Source of the DNA: Panonychus citri
Lineage: Eukaryota > Arthropoda > Arachnida > Trombidiformes > Tetranychidae
Assembly (NCBI RefSeq): GCF_014898815.1
Contig: NW_026515539.1
Coordinates: 2,294,001 to 2,358,000, forward strand
Direction of reading: 5' to 3'
DNA length: 64,000 bases
Position numbers and translations under genes: made by a program. Positions 47,974 to 60,600 of the stretch are shown piece by piece. Under the pieces are notes generated by a model. It was not told the DNA's origin. It was given only the letters and a program-made list of their open reading frames with translations, and did not search any database. Every line of letters starts with the position of its first letter. Positions within the stretch are counted from its first letter, which is position 1.

Positions 47974-48984
47974 TGTCACTGTGATTTAATTAAAATCGTT
48001 TCGAGGGTAATAAAAATTAAAACAGTAATAACAAGAGAATTACCTTATTTCCTTGTCATTAGAAAACAACAACAAGGATAAACAATTTAGATATACAATC
48101 AGATCCAAGATGTAGATTTACAAAGGTAAATTGTAGACGAAACCGTTGACAATCAGTTGGTCACATGAAACCATATTTCATGGGTGATTAGGGAAATGAT
48201 GGTAATCGAGATGATCCATTATTTTAATTGTCTTTCTGGTGATTTGATTTGATTCAAATTGTTTGGAAACTTATTCTCTTTCTCCAATCTTTTTCCCTAT
48301 TATCTTATCAATGTAATAAAATTCAGAGTTTCCAAAACGAGGATATGATGAGATAAAACATGAGAAACAAGTTTATGACACAATAAACACATCAGAATAT
48401 GATGATCATGAAATTGGGAGGGGACAGCGACTTAAACACACAGTCGAAAGAGAAAGGGAAAGGTTGAGTTTAAAGATGATTAGTAAATCACAATTAAGGT
48501 GGTCAAACAGTTTGATCGTTTTCGTTTTTCCTTGAAAAGGTAAACTGGTCAACAGGTTTATCGGTTCTCGCGATTCCTTCAGTTCACTTATTAGTTTTTT
48601 TCTGCTCGTATGGTGAAAGATTGAAAGGAAACAATCAACTTGAATAATGTAAATTGAAAGTGAATAACATTTTATGAGTTTCCAGCATCTTACGAGTTTG
48701 CTCCAATTCAATACAAGTATAAATCATCATGCGCCTCTTTAAGATGAGATTTGTTGTTTTCCTCTGGATCATATTGGTTATTTTTCTGGTGGTGATTATC
48801 AGCAGCACAATTGAGTACAATTAAGCTCAATTTAAGTTAATTTTTATTAATTTTGTGTCAACACACATAAATCATTTTCTTTCTGGTTATATGTTTTTGA
48901 TACAATTTTAGATGATTTTCTTCTTACAACAACAGGTTACACTTTATATTTACTTTTACAATTTGTATTGAAAATTTTGGGCTT
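47974..48984. other. Intergenic region between the M13 peptidase and MRPS11
   Basis: About 1 kb. It should contain the peptidase promoter, possibly a 5' UTR exon (a donor-like site lies near 48046 on the minus strand), and the MRPS11 3' UTR. No coding gene supported. Confidence 0.4.
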
Positions 48985-49677
48985 TTAGGTTCTTCTTGCT
49001 TTCTTTGGTCTATGAGTTTTTACTTTTACATAGTCTGAATTGTCAGTGATTGAGACTACATTTACCGCATGTTGGTCTAATACTTGAATTGAGGTTAACC
49101 TTCCAGGTCCAAGTCCATTTATAATAACTCGTACGGTTGTTCTGTCCAATAGTTTAAGCATTTTTACCATTGCTAAAGTAGCTGCTTGAGCTGCAACGGT
49201 TGTCCCTTTCTTGGATCCTTTGAAACCTTCAGTTAGACAAGATTTTCTTGTAAGATATTTATTATCACCACTCCAAAGGGAAAGTTTGGTATTATTTTTT
49301 GAACAATTGATGAATAGACGAGGTAAATTTTCATAAGGGATTCCATCGAAAAGAGTAGTTGCCGTTTCAGGAGTTGGATAATCAATTACTTTCTCTCCAT
49401 AAAACTCCACCGATAATCCTGCTGTTCCATCATCTCTAATCGGTGCTCTTTTACGATACTCAGAGAGACCATGAATGATTTAATGGTAAACTATAATGTA
49501 GACTTCTTGTTGAAATTGATTTAATTACTTGGGAAATTAAAAAACCTTTGGAAAACATGATGATGATGAAACAATTGGATTAACCAAATTGTAAACAAAG
49601 AGCAAAGATTGACCGTTGCCACGACCGAACAAGTGGCGACCCCAAACATCTGCATCTCGAAAGTATTTGGTTACCAT
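48985..49677 (-). CDS. MRPS11: MRPS11, mitochondrial small-subunit ribosomal protein uS11m
   Basis: A component of the mitochondrial 28S ribosomal subunit platform. Two exons, 49546-49677 and 48985-49458, total 606 nt (201 residues; human 194). The C-terminal exon is clearly uS11: LFINCSKNNTKLSLW, TEGFKGSKKGTTVAAQAA, RVIINGLGPGRL, VVSITDNSDYVKVKTHRPKK. The first exon (MVTKYFRDADVWGRHLFGRG) is inferred from phase and splice signals. It is basic and aromatic, as a mitochondrial presequence could be, but it is less certain than exon two. The exon-two acceptor (CTCTCTGAG|TATCG) is weakish. The gene is head to head with UBC9, 107 bases between start codons. Confidence 0.85.
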
Positions 49678-49784
49678 GACAACGTCTTAATTTCTTATTC
49701 TTTGGCTTTGGTTTGAATTGTTAACATAAATTGCTGTTATTTTTTACTTTGTCTTCACCATTGTCACGTTTGTAGTTTATCACC
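49678..49784. promoter_or_regulatory. Compact bidirectional promoter MRPS11 / UBC9
   Basis: Only 107 bases separate the two divergent start codons, so both 5' UTRs and core promoters must fit here or overlap the first exons. No TATA box is obvious, consistent with housekeeping promoters. Inference from geometry. Confidence 0.5.
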
Positions 49785-50831
49785 ATGTCAGGAATAGCTG
49801 TCGCAAGGTTAGCAGAAGAACGGAAAGCCTGGAGGAAAGATCACCCATTTGTAAGTAGAAACAATTATTTCCATTCTTCTCCCACTCTCTCATCTTCCAT
49901 ATTTTTGGTCATCTTTCTTTCTTTCTTTCTTTCTATCTTTCTCTCTCTCTCTCTCTTTTAACCGCATATTTGTTATACTATGAGAGTAAAAAAAAACGCT
50001 TTTTTTATCCAAGATAATTAATATTGTCTCTTTTTCTTTTCTCTTTTGATTGTTATTCTTTGACCATGTTCAGGGATTCATTGCTAGACCCACCAAAAAT
50101 CCCGATGGTTCATTAAATCTGCTGAATTGGGAATGTGCCATACCCGGTAAAAAAGGAGTAAGTCAAAAATTCCATTTTCTCTTTTTCAATTTTCTATTGG
50201 TCTTCACTTTCTTTATCTTTCTTAATCTTTCTTATCCTTTCCTTAGTCTAAAACTTCTCGCTTATCATCGTGTGTTGAACATGTTTTTCTCTTTGTGTTG
50301 ACTGACCAACTCATGGTTACTCATTTTATATTCTTTTGCTTTTTTCTTATTCAATTTAAATTCTCATTCTTTCGCATCTCTCAACCTTTTTACAGACTCC
50401 TTGGGATGGCGGCCTTTATAAGCTAAAAATGATTTTCAAAGATGATTACCCATCTTCACCACCTAAATGCAAATTTGAACCACCATTATTTCACCCAAAT
50501 GTTTATCCATCAGGCACCGTTTGTCTATCGCTTTTAGATGAAGAAAAAGATTGGAGACCGGCTATCACCATTAAACAGATTCTCCTCGGTATTCAAGACT
50601 TACTTAATGAACCAAACGTTAAGGATCCTGCTCAGGCCGAAGCATATACCATTTATTGGTATGTTAGATAACATTATTTATCATGATTTTGAGTTCTTTT
50701 AAAACTCTCGAGTTTATTTGCTTTAACTGTCAATATTTTCTTTTCTTTTCCCTTTCCTTTACAGCCAAAACCGTTTGGAATACGAAAAGAGGGTGAGAGC
50801 TCAAGCAAAAGCCATGGCTGCCACCGAATGA
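49785..50831 (+). CDS. UBE2I: UBC9 / UBE2I, SUMO-conjugating E2 enzyme
   Basis: The single E2 that transfers SUMO from the E1 (SAE1/UBA2) to target lysines. Four exons, 49785-49850, 50074-50157, 50396-50658 and 50765-50831, total 480 nt (159 residues; human 158). It begins MSGIAVARLAEERKAWRKDH, nearly identical to the human start. The catalytic cysteine lies in the conserved HPNVYPSGTVCLSLLDEEKD, with the SUMO-E2 insertion KDWRPAITIKQILLG following. The exon-three end splits the Cys codon of YTIYCQNRLEYEKR. The C terminus (RAQAKAMAATE) departs from the human KKFAPS but is close in length. All splice sites are GT-AG. Confidence 0.96.
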
Positions 50832-51592
50832 TAAACAATTTGACTTTTGGTGTAATTGTTGTTAATTAAATCAAACAATTTCATTTTATAATCATTGATT
50901 CATATTGTAATCTGTCCTATTATTTTCTTTCCAGGCATCAATTCAAATTCATTTTAAACAAAATACATCAAGATAATAATAAGACTTAATTTCTTCAACG
51001 GTCCCTTAGCGGTTTAAGATTTTTGACTTTTTATTAGGCGCGACAATTGAATACAAAGTGATTGCCAAAAATTGTTCTTGTCTAGATATTAATCTTCTAT
51101 TTACTGTAATTGAATACAATTGATTGTTAAATTGAGATAAATTGTTATAAGAAGCGAGAAAGGTGAGCAAAGAGAGAGAGAGAAGGAAATGAGAAAATTA
51201 CAATTTACAGAGTGAGAAAAATGAAGAGTTTTACAAGATGATCGATTGACATAGTTGATGTAATTGTTCAATGAGATGGAAAAATAGTTGAGCTGATTAA
51301 TTGTTCTCATTAGAAATCAAGTAATTGTGTAAAGATGCAAGTTGATTGTTACAAGAAACCGGAAAGTTGATCAAATGTTAAAATGAAAGTGATTTATATC
51401 CATGCTTTTGGGGATGATGAGTGTAAAATATGATACAAAATGTTACAACAATCGTAAAATCGAGTATTATAATACTAATTGTTACGAATTAAATACATAA
51501 ATTGTAATAATCACAAAAAAGCTTGTCAATTTGTCAAATGGAATGAGGTTTAAATGAAGTTAAATTGATCTTTTTGTAAATTTTGTTGGTAA
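50832..51592. other. Convergent 3' flank between UBC9 and the IQGAP-like gene
   Basis: About 760 bases holding the 3' UTRs of the two genes. No further gene seen. Confidence 0.4.
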
Positions 51593-54160
51593 TCAATTTT
51601 TACGCAAATAAAATTTGCTATTGATTAAATAAAGTAAATGATTTACACTGAGATGAGTTTTCTCAAGTATATTGACTATTCGGATGCCATCATATTGCAA
51701 TTTTAGTAGAAATTGAAGATCGAGGCGAACACAACCCAAGTCGTGATTGCGATCTAAAACTCGCAACTCAATAGAAAGAGTCGATTCGGGCATAGGTAAA
51801 AATTCAAATTTGATTCTTTTCAGCGCTGATGATTTATAATCGCCCATAGTCATGAGGACACCCTTTTCTTTCAGCTTGGTGGCCGTGAATCTTATACAAG
51901 GTCCATCTGTACTGGTCGACAATGGCGAGGGTGATGCTGTTGTGGTCACTCTGGCAAAAGAAGGTGACAATCGATAACTGGCCTTACATTTGTTTAAATA
52001 TTTCTCATAATATTGGTAAATCTCTTGGAGGTGATCATGTTTGGTCATTATGGTGTTTAAAGTTTCCTCGAGGTTAATCATCCTGGCGTATCTTTGATTG
52101 CGATATTGTAGCTTGTTAATTATGTCGTTTGCAATCATTAGAATAATTTCATCGAAACTTCGAGCTTCCGTGTGTCTCATATTTCGAATAGCATATTCTA
52201 GTAAAGAGCAAAGATTTGCAGGTTCGTTTGGACCAATTAGAATTGAGTGTTTCAAGAGATCTTGAGGTAAACTCCAATTGATTGATTTCTTATGTTCCAT
52301 GAAAGTATTATCCTCTTCTTCGTCTACTCTTCGAAATAGAACTTGATTCAAATCTTTACAATTGGCTCGGTTTCGAATTAGTTCAATTATTCCTTGTTTT
52401 ACTCCGTTTGTTCCTTTTGATCCAAGGGGAATATCTTTGATCACTCGACATCTCAAGGGTAAAGATATTTCCATGTTCATCAATTCATCCGAACCAACAC
52501 TCTCCACATATTCAAGATCACAACTGAGTAAAGATTGAATATCTTGATGGGGTGGACCACATTCATTCATTAGAGTGTGAAATTCAACATCGATTGGATC
52601 ACTTTCATTTGGAGAAATATCATTTTGATATCTGTGAAGAATTGAATGAGTTTCCATTATCTCTTGAAAAGTGACCGTTACGCTCGGTGGTTTGAGTGAA
52701 GCTTCATCGGCAAACTCATTGAAGAAAAAGATTTCTGAAATTTCATTCACAGAACAGATTGAATCAACTAAACGTTTCAACAAGAGCCACGATTGTTCAA
52801 GGAAATTATCCAATTGTTGAGTCTCTTCAATCTTAATTGATGATTGGGGTACCATAGGTGAGAAAGTGAATACCCGTTTACCTGTGACCGCCGCTTGGAT
52901 TATTTTATAAACACCATTTAAATTTCGACGAGAAATCAGGCTGGTTTTCTTTTCATTTTCTCTCATGTTGGTTAAATAAGCTTCAGGGAATAATATACAG
53001 GGTTTAATCCATCGGGTGAAAAGGATATTTGATATTACTTTGATTTTGTCTTCCTCGGTGTAAGGTTCATTTAGAGAGATCAATTTTTCCGCAAGTGATG
53101 AGTCTAAACTTTTACAAATATATTTAAGTCCAAAGGGAATGAGATCGATGAATTCAGAGGAAACTATGGTATCGATGAGACGACCACAAGTTTTCACAAT
53201 AAAGGGAATGTTATGAGCTAATTGAGCTCGAACTTGATTATCACTGAGAGCTTGTTCGATAGTGATATCTACATCTTGTTGGTTTTTATCGTCAACTGGA
53301 TTAGTCCCATTTAGATTGTAATGATCCTTGTAAAGAGAGATTGGATCGAGGCATAGGAATGGTTCTTTATGAGAGATAATATCCAGTATCACAGGTTGAA
53401 GAATATCAAATAAAGCTTGTCGATGAGCACGATGACAGTCCAATGCGATTGTTACGATCATTGGATCTCCATCGATTATGTAATTTGCTTTGGTTATTTT
53501 TTGAGTGACCTCTTCTTTTAGAGATTCTTGAAGAAGTTTACAAAGAAGGTAAATCTCTCTTTCCCCTGGTTCACAGAAGAACAGTGAGTATATACAATTC
53601 TTGAAGAATGATGAAACCTGAAAGGTTGGAACAGCGAATAATAAACGTGACAAATATCGGGGTTGAGTTTGAAGAGCATAGAGTAGGTGAGAATAACATT
53701 TTAATCCAGAACAATTTCCTTGGTTAAATTTTCCGATATCAAAGGGAATCCATTTTCTTGGTTCTGTATTGGGACTTCCATTATCACCACACCTTTTTCT
53801 TCGTGACTTTCTACTTGTGACTACAGAAGATTTCATCTCAGCTAAAGCTTCAGCTGATAGAGTTAATCGAGAATTACGAATGAGAAGGCCAATATTCTCA
53901 TCGATTTCATCTATTTTATCACTGACCTGACGGTTAGTCTTGATAGATTTTACTATTCTCTCTGTAAGCCTTATGGTTTCATTTTCAATGATATAATCTT
54001 GTTCACCGATGGACTGAGAGAGACAAACATCTCGTATCTCTTCAACAAGTGAGATCGAGGGTGATAAAGATGGGTCATTTGGTGAGGCAAGTCGCAAAGC
54101 TAATCTTTGGTAAGGTTCAAGAGTTGGCAACACAGGCGGAGTCACCGAAGGTGAAGACAT
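51593..54160 (-). CDS. IQGAP-like protein: RasGAP-related domain plus RGC C-terminal domain only, intronless
   Basis: One uninterrupted exon of 2568 nt encodes 855 residues. From about residue 150 it follows the C-terminal half of IQGAPs: CYSHLLYALQTQPRYLSRLLF, EREIYLLCKLLQESLKEEV, the GAP-related core (TIEQALSDNQVRAQL, DLIPFGLKYICKSL, NILFTRWIKPCILFPEAY) and the RGC terminus (FTATKLKEKGVLMT ... LDLQFLLKLQYDGIRIVNIL ... FYLRKN). Human IQGAPs are about 1650 residues; the calponin-homology, IQ-repeat and WW parts are missing. An in-frame TAA directly precedes the ATG, so without upstream splicing the start is firm. IQGAPs scaffold actin, Rac/Cdc42 and junctions, and their GAP domain binds rather than inactivates GTPases. 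What this short form does is unknown. No introns, unlike most neighbours. Confidence 0.85.
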   Translation of the reverse strand: MSSPSVTPPVLPTLEPYQRLALRLASPNDPSLSPSISLVEEIRDVCLSQSIGEQDYIIENETIRLTERIVKSIKTNRQVSDKIDEIDENIGLLIRNSRLTLSAEALAEMKSSVVTSRKSRRKRCGDNGSPNTEPRKWIPFDIGKFNQGNCSGLKCYSHLLYALQTQPRYLSRLLFAVPTFQVSSFFKNCIYSLFFCEPGEREIYLLCKLLQESLKEEVTQKITKANYIIDGDPMIVTIALDCHRAHRQALFDILQPVILDIISHKEPFLCLDPISLYKDHYNLNGTNPVDDKNQQDVDITIEQALSDNQVRAQLAHNIPFIVKTCGRLIDTIVSSEFIDLIPFGLKYICKSLDSSLAEKLISLNEPYTEEDKIKVISNILFTRWIKPCILFPEAYLTNMRENEKKTSLISRRNLNGVYKIIQAAVTGKRVFTFSPMVPQSSIKIEETQQLDNFLEQSWLLLKRLVDSICSVNEISEIFFFNEFADEASLKPPSVTVTFQEIMETHSILHRYQNDISPNESDPIDVEFHTLMNECGPPHQDIQSLLSCDLEYVESVGSDELMNMEISLPLRCRVIKDIPLGSKGTNGVKQGIIELIRNRANCKDLNQVLFRRVDEEEDNTFMEHKKSINWSLPQDLLKHSILIGPNEPANLCSLLEYAIRNMRHTEARSFDEIILMIANDIINKLQYRNQRYARMINLEETLNTIMTKHDHLQEIYQYYEKYLNKCKASYRLSPSFARVTTTASPSPLSTSTDGPCIRFTATKLKEKGVLMTMGDYKSSALKRIKFEFLPMPESTLSIELRVLDRNHDLGCVRLDLQFLLKLQYDGIRIVNILEKTHLSVNHLLYLINSKFYLRKN

Positions 54161-54961
54161 TTAGTAAGACAGTTGATTTTCCCTATAAAAGGGTAGATTA
54201 TATTGTAAACAACAACACCACAGGATGAAAGAAGGTTGACAATGTAGAATAAATAAAAAGAAATAATATAATAAAAAGAAATTGATTGAAAGGGTCAAAT
54301 GATTGACTGAAACAATTGAGAAGAAAATTCAAAAAACATAAACAAAGTGACACAACCGAAAATTGTTTATACAGAGAATCGAATGAATCGAAAGAAAATC
54401 TGGTAAAAATCGATTCGAACATCGATTATTCTTTTCTTTTCAATTTCAAGTGATTGTTATTTAATTCTCATCATTATTCACTTTGTTAATTGTTTTCCAT
54501 TATTCTCAAGGATTTTTATCTTCTCACCACAAAGAAATATTTAAATTCATGCCAACAATTTAAATACTCTTGTTTTCCATTGTGTACTCATGATTTCACC
54601 TTTTATACTTGTATTACATGTGAATTCATTTTGATTCACTTTTATCAACCGATTGAGAGTTGATTGTGTTTATCCTGGAAACAATTTATTCAATCATCTT
54701 AACCATTGATTACAAAGGTTAAGAGAATCATTTATTCAATCAGCTTCATCTTGATACGATTGTTCAAATAATTAGTTAACAATAATTTGTGTGTCTAAAT
54801 ATTTTAATTTGATTCAAGAAGAAACCTATTAGATGAACATGATGGTAAAAAAACAAAAACAGCAAAATGATTTTGGTTGTTTAGTTGATAAATATTTGAG
54901 ATGATCTATAAGTAAATTTGATTGTTGTCATGTTAGAAATATAAATTAATTGTTCCAATCT
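54161..54961. other. Intergenic region upstream of the IQGAP-like gene and 3' of the tetraspanin
   Basis: About 800 bases, AT-rich, no supported gene. Confidence 0.4.
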
Positions 54962-56158
54962 TTAATCATCAATCTCTGTGTATCTGATTACACAGAAAAG
55001 TGATACTGCAAATACCAAGCAAATGAATTCAATGATCAACGTGAAAGCATTTAAACCAAGAGCGATTCCTCCTCTTAAATCATAGAAACGACCAAGGACT
55101 CGACCACATCCCTTAATTGCAAAACAAAATGGAGAAAAGTGTAAATTTACTTGATTCAGTTGAAATTCCCAATTACAAATAATTAACTTGATTACCTCTT
55201 GGTTGATGAAATTTGCTTGTTCCCGATAACATGAAACAGGAACTTCCAAACCATACCGATGATAATCATTGAAATTTTCAGCTCCACAACATTTCAACTG
55301 AAATTGGAACAAATTAACAAAATCAACAAGTTTATCTCTGATTAATTTACACTTTAATTATCAGAAAAAAGTCACGAATTTACCTTAACTTGAATGAAAT
55401 CAAGCAGCTCTCTTGATCTCTCACTAAATGGCCTTTGCTGGATTTGAATTAAAACTTGTTGAGTAACATAGTATTCCAACTGAACAATTAAGACGAAATC
55501 ATGAAATTTAATTAATGAAATGATGTCGACGATTAATTAACCATTAACTTACTCTTTCACCGAAACCATGAGTCAAGGCCAAAACCACAGAAGCAATTGC
55601 AAGTCCAATCAAAAGAGCCATTATAAAGATATACTAATCAAAATAACAATTAATGGGTTAGATTAATTATCAGGAAATTAAATTGTTGCTCACTTACTGA
55701 TCCTAATTTGCATGTTGAATTAGTTAATGTCCCAATACAACCAACGATTGACAATATAACGATTGCTAATCCACTGAACATCATAATCCAACCAACGTTG
55801 ATAAAGTTTTCGGTGTCGATGTACAAAGTTGGTTCGTACATTTTAGGATCGATTCTGAACCAAAGTCCAATTCCAATCAATGTCATCCCCGAACACTGAA
55901 AATCAACAGATTGATTAGATTTTGATACAATTAAATCAATCGTAAAATCGAAAATCATTTTCTCATTTGTAGTTGTTTCTTTCTAACTCAACTTGAGTTT
56001 CAATCTCCTCAATTAATTTGGTGATCAGGTTTATCCAATTGAGAAGGTTAATTGTAATTAATTAATGGACAATTAACTTGTCTACTTACCCAAAGGATGA
56101 AATTGAAAAAAATCAGACAAAGTTTGACACACGAAAAGTATTGTACAGAGTAGCCCAT
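54962..56158 (-). CDS. Tetraspanin
   Basis: A four-span membrane protein that organises receptor and adhesion microdomains. Six exons in phase 0 (56090-56158, 55698-55895, 55553-55633, 55384-55479, 55196-55297 and 54962-55111) give 696 nt and 231 residues, the normal size. It starts MGYSVQYFSCVKLCLIFFNF (TM1). TM2 is around GWIMMFSGLAIVILSIVGC. TM3 is YIFIMALLIGLAIASVVLAL. The large loop carries the signature CCG (LKCCGAENF), then PVSCYRE and GCGRVL, making the four-cysteine class. TM4 is LNAFTLIIEFICLVFAVSLF. The short C-terminal tail is RYTEIDD. Juxtamembrane cysteines near TM1 and TM2 could be palmitoylated. The subfamily cannot be fixed by eye. Divergent from the guanylyl cyclase gene. 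Confidence 0.93.
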
Positions 56159-57692
56159 TTCTGGTTGATCTCTGTAACTTGACTTCTCGTGGTAATTAGT
56201 TGATTGTGCAATGTTGATAGTGATTAATAAACTATCCAATTAGTGGCCAATACTCTTGAACAATTAAAAAGTAAAATCAAAACAGACCAGTAAACTCAAT
56301 CATCACAATATTCAACTGGATTTAGTTTATATAAAGAAACATATGATTAACTAATTATGAAGGACAAACGGACAATTGAATTAAGGTGAACACAATTAAA
56401 CGTAAATAGTAATCATTAGGTAACCCGAACAATTAAAAGACACAAAGAGGACTGAAGAAAGTCAACTCACCAATGATTACGGAAATAAATTGTTCACCTT
56501 AATTGTTGATCAACAAGGAGAGATTTTTTTTGCATCTCATAATCATCGCAGGAAAAATAAACTAAATCGCTTAATCATTGATTGACTCAGCAATTAATTT
56601 CTAATCGTAGAACATTTAATTTACTAAATGCAATCAATTTTCGTCAATTTAATTTACAATAAATCAATTAGATCAAATTCTAAGTTAATTAAATTAGATA
56701 ATTTGATGACCACTAATAAAGATTTATCTTTCTAGATAAACATTCAATCAACAATTACGAATTATTTACATTTAAGATAATCGGATTTCTTTTAAATTGT
56801 AAATTTGAAAATTAAGGTAATTTGATCAGAATCAATGAGGGTCAACAATTGAATTAATTTCTCACAACAGTTTTGATTACCTGAGAATTGAAATCGATTA
56901 ACAATTAAATCGAAAACACGGTTGCTGATTCCAATTCCCAAGGAGCTTTTTCTAATTATTATGATGAGATTAAAAGTTATCAATAACTCTGATAAAGGAA
57001 TTGATTTGGATGCTACTAAGCTGATTGCAGATTAAATTGTTTTGATTTATGCTCGAACTATATACAAATTGTTTCAAAAGATGGCGCCTTATTTTCTTAA
57101 TTATTCGCTGATTTTGATCAACTACTAATTGATCATAATTAGTTGGATATTCAATCTTATTACTAATATTGGTTCTGATTCAAGTGATTCTATTATTTGA
57201 CCAATGGTCAAACTTTTGATAGAGTTTATCATCTACTTGGTATTGAGTCGAAGCTGATTGTTTGTCGTTTTCTTTGTCCAGTATCAATAATAATCAAATA
57301 ATCAAATGATTCTGATCATAATCACTGATCATTGATGAAAATGATTAAAGAGAGAGATATAAACAAAATCTCACTGACCAATACGATTTGCTTGACCAAT
57401 GTGACAGTATAAAAGTTATCACCAATTGATTAACATAAAATTGTGAAAGTAACAGAAAAAATCAAAACAGCAATTAAATCGTGTTACCTGTTGATTGTAA
57501 TAGTTAATTTTTTGTATCCACCGTTAATTGTGAAAACATCAATTGATTGAAACTATTTATAAGCCTTTTATTATTATTATCATAGTTAAAACAATTGATT
57601 AAAAATTGTAAAGTTAATTGTTATAGTTGATTACCTATGTGTTTGTATTTGTGTGCAAGTTTGTGGTAAACAGTTAATTAGTTAATTGTTTA
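56159..57692. other. Divergent intergenic region between the tetraspanin and the guanylyl cyclase receptor
   Basis: About 1.5 kb of AT-rich DNA with both promoters. No coding exon supported. Confidence 0.4.
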
Positions 57693-60600
57693 ATGGACAA
57701 TATTATGTTATTAGTATTGTTATTTGAGTTCAACCTTTCATTTACCTTTCTGTTGATACAACATTTCATTCAATTACAATTAGTGACCTCATCTAAATGT
57801 CCAGATGATGATTTAACCCAAAGTACCGATGTTTCAATTAATAGACCAATCGGAACAATTAACTCTAATTATACCAATATAACAATTGGGTTTTTAAGTT
57901 CATTTGCCCGCTATGGACTTGGAAACAAAATATCCGGGGCCATCCCTTTGGCCGTTGAGGAAATCAACAGGTAACGATAACAAGAAAAGTTTCTTGATTC
58001 AAATGTTAAAGTTTTAATTCTTGACCCGTTTCGATTGGTCCAACGACAATAATAATAATAATTGGCCTTTCATCTTTAGAAATCCCAACCTTTTACCCAA
58101 TCATACACTAAATTTTATCGCAATGGACGCTGGTCAGCCTAACAGAGCAACGTCCATTCGTATGATGACCGAGATGAGGGATCAAGGTGTCATCGCTTTC
58201 ATAGGTCCAGAAAATAGTTGCCAGTCCGAGGCTCTTGTGTCAACTGCTTGGAACTACCCAATGATAACTTACGTAAGTAATCAACTAATTTACAATTTAA
58301 TCAAGTCATTGTCCAGTTAATCTATTTATTTATATAATCCAAGATAAATGTTGCCTTAATTAGACAATCTAATTACAGCGGAAACTTTTATTCTCGTTGT
58401 CAACATCAATATTAGAAGAATATTAATATTATTTCAGAACTTTTTTTTACTTTTTCTATTCGATATCAATCTTAAATTCTATATATACACGATAGCTTAT
58501 CACATTCATACCCTCCAACTGACCCTCTTCACTGAAGACTGACCAATGCTCATGGTAACACAATGATAACACTGTAAAAGTCAAATATGATTTATATCTT
58601 AAACCTTTGTTTCCTTTCACCTTATAACTTAGGCTTCCAATAAATGTTCAAACTCGAAGTTATCGAAACCTTGTTAGTGTTTTTATTTGTCTTATTTTTT
58701 TTGTGATCAACAATCATAACCTGAATGGCTTAGAATTAAATTGTTATGTAATTTGGTAATATAAAAAAAAGTGGGAAAAAAATGTTCGAATTTGGAGAAA
58801 TCGATTTACCAAGTTCTAATCACGTTCTAATTATTTAACCAATGGATTAAATTGATTTGATAAGAGTGATGATAATCATTAACTTCATTTGTTACTTTGT
58901 ATCATTAATGTTAATTGGTTGATTTAAACACAATTAATGGATGAACAAAATAACGAAGACCAAGAGAAAAAAGTTCAAAAAACTTTGTTAACTTTTCCAA
59001 GTTATATAACCAATTGAATTACGAATCGATTTTATTATTAGTACATTGGAATAATAAATTGTTGCTCTCGAATTTTTCTTTTCGAACTATTTCCATTGAT
59101 AGAAATGTGCTGATCGAACTGTTTCCAATAAAACCGTTTACTCGACTTTCGCTCGAACCTTACCACCAGGTTCTAAAGTGTCCAAATCAATCATTTCACT
59201 ATTGAAACATTTTAATTGGAACAAGGTGAGTGTGACAATTACTTTAATCACCATCAACTTATATTGATCTTGTCAGTTAATGACAATTGTTCAGCTTTGA
59301 TTATGTGTTTATTGTTTTAATTGAGGAAAATTTTGATTGATTAAGTAGACGAAGAAAAAAACTGTTAATCTTTGAAAATGATTATGTGGACAATGTTGAT
59401 GACAATTAATAAGATCAATAGTGATTAAAGTGTTGATTAAGTTATTATTTACTAACAATGACGTATATCATGATTATCACGATGATAATCAAATGATTGG
59501 TGTAATTGATTTAGTTAGAGAAAAAAACTCCAAGGCGATTTGAACCTTAACCTCAAATCAACTTTACACATCGCAATTATTTTCAATCTAAATTGTTGTT
59601 TACAGATTGTATTGATTGTTAATGATAATCCAACTGATCGACAAGTCGAGGAATCGTTAATATCATTGGCTGCCGATTCTGGGATTCAAATTAATAACAC
59701 TTATTATCTACCTCAGTATTACCTGACTAAACATAAAGATCAGTTGGAAGCCATTTTGGATGATAGTTATTCTAAGACGCGAAGTAAGTTAATTAGTATG
59801 AAATTTTAAGATCTTCTCTTAATTGTTTTCCCATTTCCATGGTTTCAGTTTATGTTTTAATATCGGACATTGAAGCGGTCGCTGATTACGCTCGTTTGAT
59901 GCACCAACGTAACCTACTGACCACCGGTGATTATGTTATCATCTCAATTGAAGATGAAGTGGTTTACTCACCAGAGAAGCAAGAAAATTATTTCCTTCAG
60001 GCATTTGAATCTTGTTTAAACACCGCCACTAATCCAGTGACCAGTAAAACCGATGGACTGACCACCGCCATCATAGGTGGAGGTGGAAATGAAAGTGATC
60101 TGAGGGAGGTTTGTGACTACGATTCGAAAATGTTGTTCCCGTTTAAAGCGGTTTTCATAGTGACCCCAAGTGCGCCAATTGATCCTGATTATGATCAATT
60201 TAAGCGACGTGTTAATTGTCGTAATCGTCGGCATCCATTTAACGTACCAATCCATGAGCTCATTGATCCAGATGTAAGTGCGATTAATATATAATAACAA
60301 ATGATAATGTTGTTGACAAATTTAGGATCTAATTATTTGACTAGATCACGTTTTTGCTTGTTGTTTTTTACCATCATCAACTAATTGATTAAGGTTAATT
60401 AATTTAGGTACCAATTTATGCTGGATTAGCATATGATGCGGTAATGATTTATGCAATGGCGGTAACACAATTAATTGTTGAAGGTGTTGATTATACCAAT
60501 GGTACTGCTGTCATGGAGAGGATTAAATTGTTACGATATCATAGTAAGAATCAATAACCAATTAACAATCAATTGTTCATGTATATTAAACTATTAACAC

